16,375 bases of DNA, taken from the NCBI GenBank assembly GCA_009923795.1, contig RFSU01000025.1, positions 1 through 16,375 of the forward strand, in the 5' to 3' direction. Numbering within the stretch: the stretch's first letter is position 1; each line of letters starts with the position of its first letter. Below the pieces are notes generated by a model that saw nothing but the letters and a program-made list of their open reading frames with translations, made no database searches and was not told the origin of the DNA. The stretch comes from Sphingomonadaceae bacterium. Its GTDB lineage: Bacteria > Pseudomonadota > Alphaproteobacteria > Sphingomonadales > Sphingomonadaceae. The translations under genes and the position numbers were made by a program. Positions 14,026 through 16,375 of the stretch are shown piece after piece.

Positions 14026-14059
14026 TTGGCGTCGGGCATCCCGGCCTTCCGGTCGGGAT
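14014..14059 (+). other. two tandem hairpins at the rpmD-rplO junction
   Basis: Hairpin one: CTCGACGCC (14014-14022) with GGCGTCGGG (14028-14036), 9 bp with one wobble, loop TAATT containing the last two bases of the rpmD stop and its first. Hairpin two, one base later: ATCCCGGCC (14038-14046) with GGTCGGGAT (14051-14059), 9 bp with one wobble, loop TTCC. No T tract follows. A third, CCGGC/GCCGG (14107-14119), lies 22 nt before rplO. Likely intraoperon attenuation, processing or stability elements. Confidence 0.6.
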
Positions 14060-14141
14060 CCGGGGTGTGACGCGCGATATATCCCGAGGCTAAAGCGACA
14101 CCAGATCCGGCATGGCCGGGCAAGTAAAGCGAGTGCAGATT

Positions 14142-14663
14142 ATGAAATTGAATGAACTCCGTGATAATGACGGTGCCCGTAAGAGCCGGATGCGCGTTGG
14201 ACGCGGCATTGGCTCTGGCAAGGGCAAGACCGCTGGCCGAGGCCAAAAGGGTCAAAAGAGCCGTGAAGGCGTTTCGATCGCGGGCTTTGAAGGCGGTCAG
14301 ATGCCGCTTCACATGCGCCTGCCAAAGCGCGGCTTTAACAATATTTTCGCCAAGGATTATGCCGAAGTAAATCTCGGCGCGATTCAGAAGGTTATCGACG
14401 CTAAGAAGCTCGATGCCAAGGGCACGATTGATCATGCAGCGCTCAAAGCTGTTGGTCTGGCCCGTGGTGGTAAGGACGGCGTGCGCCTCCTCGCCAAAGG
14501 TGAGTTGACGGCGAAGGTGGCCTTCCGGGTGGCTGGTGCCTCTGCTGCTGCTAAGGCTGCGGTTGAAAAGGCTGGCGGTTCTGTGGATGTCATCCACGTC
14601 GTTCCGGCTGCTGAAAAGGCCGCTGCCAAAAAGGGCACGACCAAGGCCAAGAAAAAGGCCTAA
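14142..14663 (+). CDS. rplO: 50S ribosomal protein L15
   Basis: L15 is a late-assembly protein spanning several 23S rRNA domains. I chose ATG 14142 (173 residues, MKLNELRDNDGARKSRMRVG), which is the family N-terminus; an in-frame ATG at 14112 would add ten residues that fit no L15 start and sits in a hairpin loop. GRGIGSGKGKTAGRGQKGQK and SREGVSIAGFEGGQMPLHMR are the glycine-rich signatures. It is about 30 residues longer than E. coli L15, ending in an Ala/Lys-rich tail (TTKAKKKA). The Shine-Dalgarno is weak (GCGAG). It ends the rpsJ-rplO block. Confidence 0.97.
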   Translation: MKLNELRDNDGARKSRMRVGRGIGSGKGKTAGRGQKGQKSREGVSIAGFEGGQMPLHMRLPKRGFNNIFAKDYAEVNLGAIQKVIDAKKLDAKGTIDHAALKAVGLARGGKDGVRLLAKGELTAKVAFRVAGASAAAKAAVEKAGGSVDVIHVVPAAEKAAAKKGTTKAKKKA

Positions 14664-14682
14664 GCAAATCGCATTCGAGGCT

Positions 14683-14710
14683 TAGACAAAAGCTGAAGAA
14701 TCTCTATATG
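14683..14710 (+). promoter_or_regulatory. weak promoter-like hexamers before the secY terminator hairpin
   Basis: TAGACA (14683-14688), 16 nt, then TATATG (14705-14710). The -35 matches five of six consensus positions, the -10 four of six. The terminator-like hairpin starts immediately after it, so a transcript from here would meet it at once. Chance is a fair explanation. Confidence 0.25.
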
Positions 14711-14753
14711 GAACGGCGGGCGGCCTTTAGGGCGGGCCCGCCGTTCTTATTTT
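14710..14753 (+). terminator. intrinsic terminator between rplO and secY
   Basis: GAACGGCGGGC (14711-14721) pairs perfectly with GCCCGCCGTTC (14736-14746), 11 bp, with a 14-nt loop, followed by TTATTTT (14747-14753). It should end or attenuate the ribosomal-protein transcript before secY. The secY ribosome binding site AAGGG (14754-14758) begins right after the T tract. Confidence 0.8.
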
Positions 14754-14768
14754 AAGGGTCGATTATCT

Positions 14769-16120
14769 ATGGCAAGTTCTGCCAATCAGCAGGCCGGTCT
14801 CAATCTCTCCCGCTTTTCCCAAGCGTCGGAGCTGCAGAGCCGCATTTGGTTCACCTTGGGCGCGCTGGTCGTGTTTCGGTTGTTGAGCCATGTGCCGTTG
14901 CCAGGGATTGACCCTAAGGCGTTGGAAACCCTGTTCAATACGACCAAGGGCGGCGTGCTCGACTTTTTCAACATGTTCTCCGGCGGATCGTTGGAGCGTA
15001 TGAGCCTGATCGCGCTTGGCGTGATGCCCTATATTACCGCGTCCATCGTGGTGCAGTTGGGGACATCGCTGTCGCCGACGTTGGCAGCCCTTAAGAAAGA
15101 GGGCGAAAGCGGCCGCAAGAAACTCAATCAATATACGCGCTATGGCACGGTCGTGCTGACGATCATTCAGGGTTATTTCATCGCTGTTGGACTTGAAAGC
15201 TGGGGCGCAACCCAGGGCATGTCTGCCGTGGTAGAGCCGGGCATGTTATTCCGTCTGGCCTGTGTAACCGCGCTTTTGGGCGGCACGATGTTCCTGATGT
15301 GGCTGGGTGAGCAGATCACCAGCCGCGGCATTGGCAATGGCATTTCCCTGATCATCATGGCGGGGATTGTCTCAACCAAACGCTCGCACAGGTGTTTGAA
15401 GGTGGTCGTACGGGCACGATGCAGCCGCTGATGGTTTTGGGTATTGGCGCGGCGGTGATCGCTCTGATCGCCTTTATCTGCTTCATGGAGCGGGCACAGC
15501 GCCGTGTCCTTATCCAATATCCCAAGCGTCAGACGCAAAATGGCATGATGCAGGCGGATAAGAGCTTCCTTCCTTTGAAGATCAATACAGCCGGCGTCAT
15601 TCCGCCCATCTTTGCCTCATCGCTGCTGCTCATGCCGCTGACGCTTGTGCAGTTTGCGGGCCAGAGCGCAACGCAGGACAGCCAGACGGGGGATATCATT
15701 CTGGGCATCACCAATGCGCTGCAGCACGGATCGCCGCTCTACATGACGCTTTATGCGTTGGGCATTATCTTCTTCTGCTTCTTTTACACGGCCGTTGTTT
15801 TCAACCCGGAAGAAACAGCGGAGAATTTGAAGCGGCATGGCGGCTTCGTGCCCGGCATTCGTCCGGGCAAGAATACCGAAACCTATTTGGATTATGTCCT
15901 GACCCGGATCACCGTGGTTGGTGCAGCCTATCTCACGCTGGTTTGCTTGGTGCCGGAATTCATGTTCTCCAGCTTGGGGTTTGTTGCCATTGGCGGCACC
16001 AGCCTATTGATCGTGGTGAATGTGACGATGGATACGGTAACCCAGATCCAGAGCCATTTGCTCGCGCACCAATATGGTGATCTGATCAAGAAGGCGAAGC
16101 TCAAGGGAGGGCGTCGGTGA
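14769..16120 (+). pseudogene. secY: protein translocase subunit SecY, interrupted by a frameshift
   Basis: SecY is the ten-helix channel of the Sec translocon in the inner membrane. Frame one (from ATG 14769) encodes MASSANQQAGLNLSRFSQAS, the plug-region LLSHVPLPGID, TM2-TM5 and GNGISLIIMAGIVS, then loses homology near 15374 and stops at TGA 15429-15431. The -1 frame resumes homology at about 15377 (QTLAQVFEGGRTG) and continues through KINTAGVIPPIFASSLLL and GFVPGIRPGKNTETYLDYVL to VTQIQSHLLAHQYGDLIKKA, ending at TGA 16118-16120. In E. coli four residues (AGLP) lie between the equivalent Val and the residue aligned with this Gln; here only 5 nt remain instead of 12, so about 7 nt are missing, after TM5. 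The two parts sum to about 449 codons, a normal length. SecY is essential, so a sequencing or assembly error is likely; a real mutation or split protein is possible. It ends overlapping adk. Confidence 0.9.
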
Positions 16121-16375
16121 ACATCATTCTTCTCGGCCCGCCGGGCGCAGGTAAAGGAACTCAGGCCAGCCGCCTTCAAGAAGAACGCGGCATGGTTCAA
16201 CTGTCCACCGGCGATATGCTCCGGGCCGCCGTCAAGGATGGCACGCCCATTGGGGTGAAGGCCAAGGCCGTGATGGATGCAGGGGAACTTGTGTCTGATG
16301 AGATTGTCTCCGGCATTATTGGCGAAGCACTTGCGAAACTCGCGCCTGAAACCGGTGTTATTTTTGATGGCTATC
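16117..16375 (+). CDS. adk: adenylate kinase, N-terminal part, cut by window edge
   Basis: Adenylate kinase interconverts ATP plus AMP and two ADP in the cytoplasm. The frame starts at GTG 16117, which overlaps the secY TGA by 3 nt in GTGA, after AGGGAGGG (16104-16111). Eighty-six codons are visible before the edge. MNIILLGPPGAGKGTQASRL carries the P-loop GPPGAGKGT (7-15); QLSTGDMLRAAVKDGTPIG is the AMP-binding segment, and GELVSDEIVSGII and VIFDGY follow as in the family. secY-adk pairing at the end of the spc cluster is common in bacteria. An in-frame ATG start is not available nearby, so GTG is well supported. Confidence 0.97.
   Translation, partial: MNIILLGPPGAGKGTQASRLQEERGMVQLSTGDMLRAAVKDGTPIGVKAKAVMDAGELVSDEIVSGIIGEALAKLAPETGVIFDGY

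Noticed and set aside
14112..14141. Upstream ATG for rplO
   Set aside because: The ten added residues fit no L15 start, the ATG lies in a small hairpin loop and no Shine-Dalgarno precedes it.
15372..15383. Programmed -1 frameshifting in secY
   Set aside because: The codons here (TCA ACC AAA CGC) do not form an X XXY YYZ slippery heptamer and no strong downstream hairpin was seen. A -1 shift would also still leave the product two or so residues short against the family.
1..16375. Mobile elements, CRISPR arrays, tRNA or rRNA genes, or a novel accessory cassette
   Set aside because: The window is filled by conserved housekeeping genes in canonical order; no repeats with spacers, transposase, cloverleaf or rRNA segments were found.

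Overview
The window is a bacterial ribosomal-protein superoperon of alphaproteobacterial type, all on the + strand, with the str, S10 and spc gene blocks in the classical order. Protein features (an Arg-Gly-rich S5 extension, a proline/alanine/glutamate-tailed L3, the S10, S12 and EF-Tu sequence flavour) and moderate-to-high GC suggest the order Sphingomonadales. That placement is from recognition of the proteins, not from a database search, and I do not assign a genus.

Layout. 1-314 is the 3' end of an unrelated gene, an SRAP/YedK-type SOS-response-associated protein. A candidate promoter overlaps its end and is followed by a structured leader of about 190 nt. The str block is rpsL, rpsG, fusA, tuf (511-4801), with GC-rich hairpins in the rpsG-fusA and fusA-tuf gaps, and it ends in a strong intrinsic terminator (4817-4860). 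The S10 and spc block runs from rpsJ to rplO (4894-14663): rpsJ, rplC, rplD, rplW, rplB, rpsS, rplV, rpsC, rplP, rpmC, rpsQ, rplN, rplX, rplE, rpsN, rpsH, rplF, rplR, rpsE, rpmD, rplO. Most neighbours overlap by 1-8 nt or are separated by under 40 nt, which implies translational coupling. Exceptions are a 180-nt structured gap between rpsJ and rplC and a 116-nt gap with hairpins between rpmD and rplO. A second terminator-like hairpin follows rplO. Then come secY, interrupted by a frameshift, and the 5' end of adk, cut by the window edge.

Together the genes supply translation factors (EF-G, EF-Tu), about half of the small- and large-subunit core proteins, the SecY translocon channel and adenylate kinase, all linked to growth rate.

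There is no mobile element, CRISPR array, tRNA, rRNA or novel gene cassette here. The most notable points are the frameshifted secY, whose first frame stops exactly on a TGATG restart at the next membrane segment; the rpsJ-rplC gap with competing helices; hairpins that hold stop codons in their loops; Arg at S12 position 88 (streptomycin site); and the RG-rich S5 extension.
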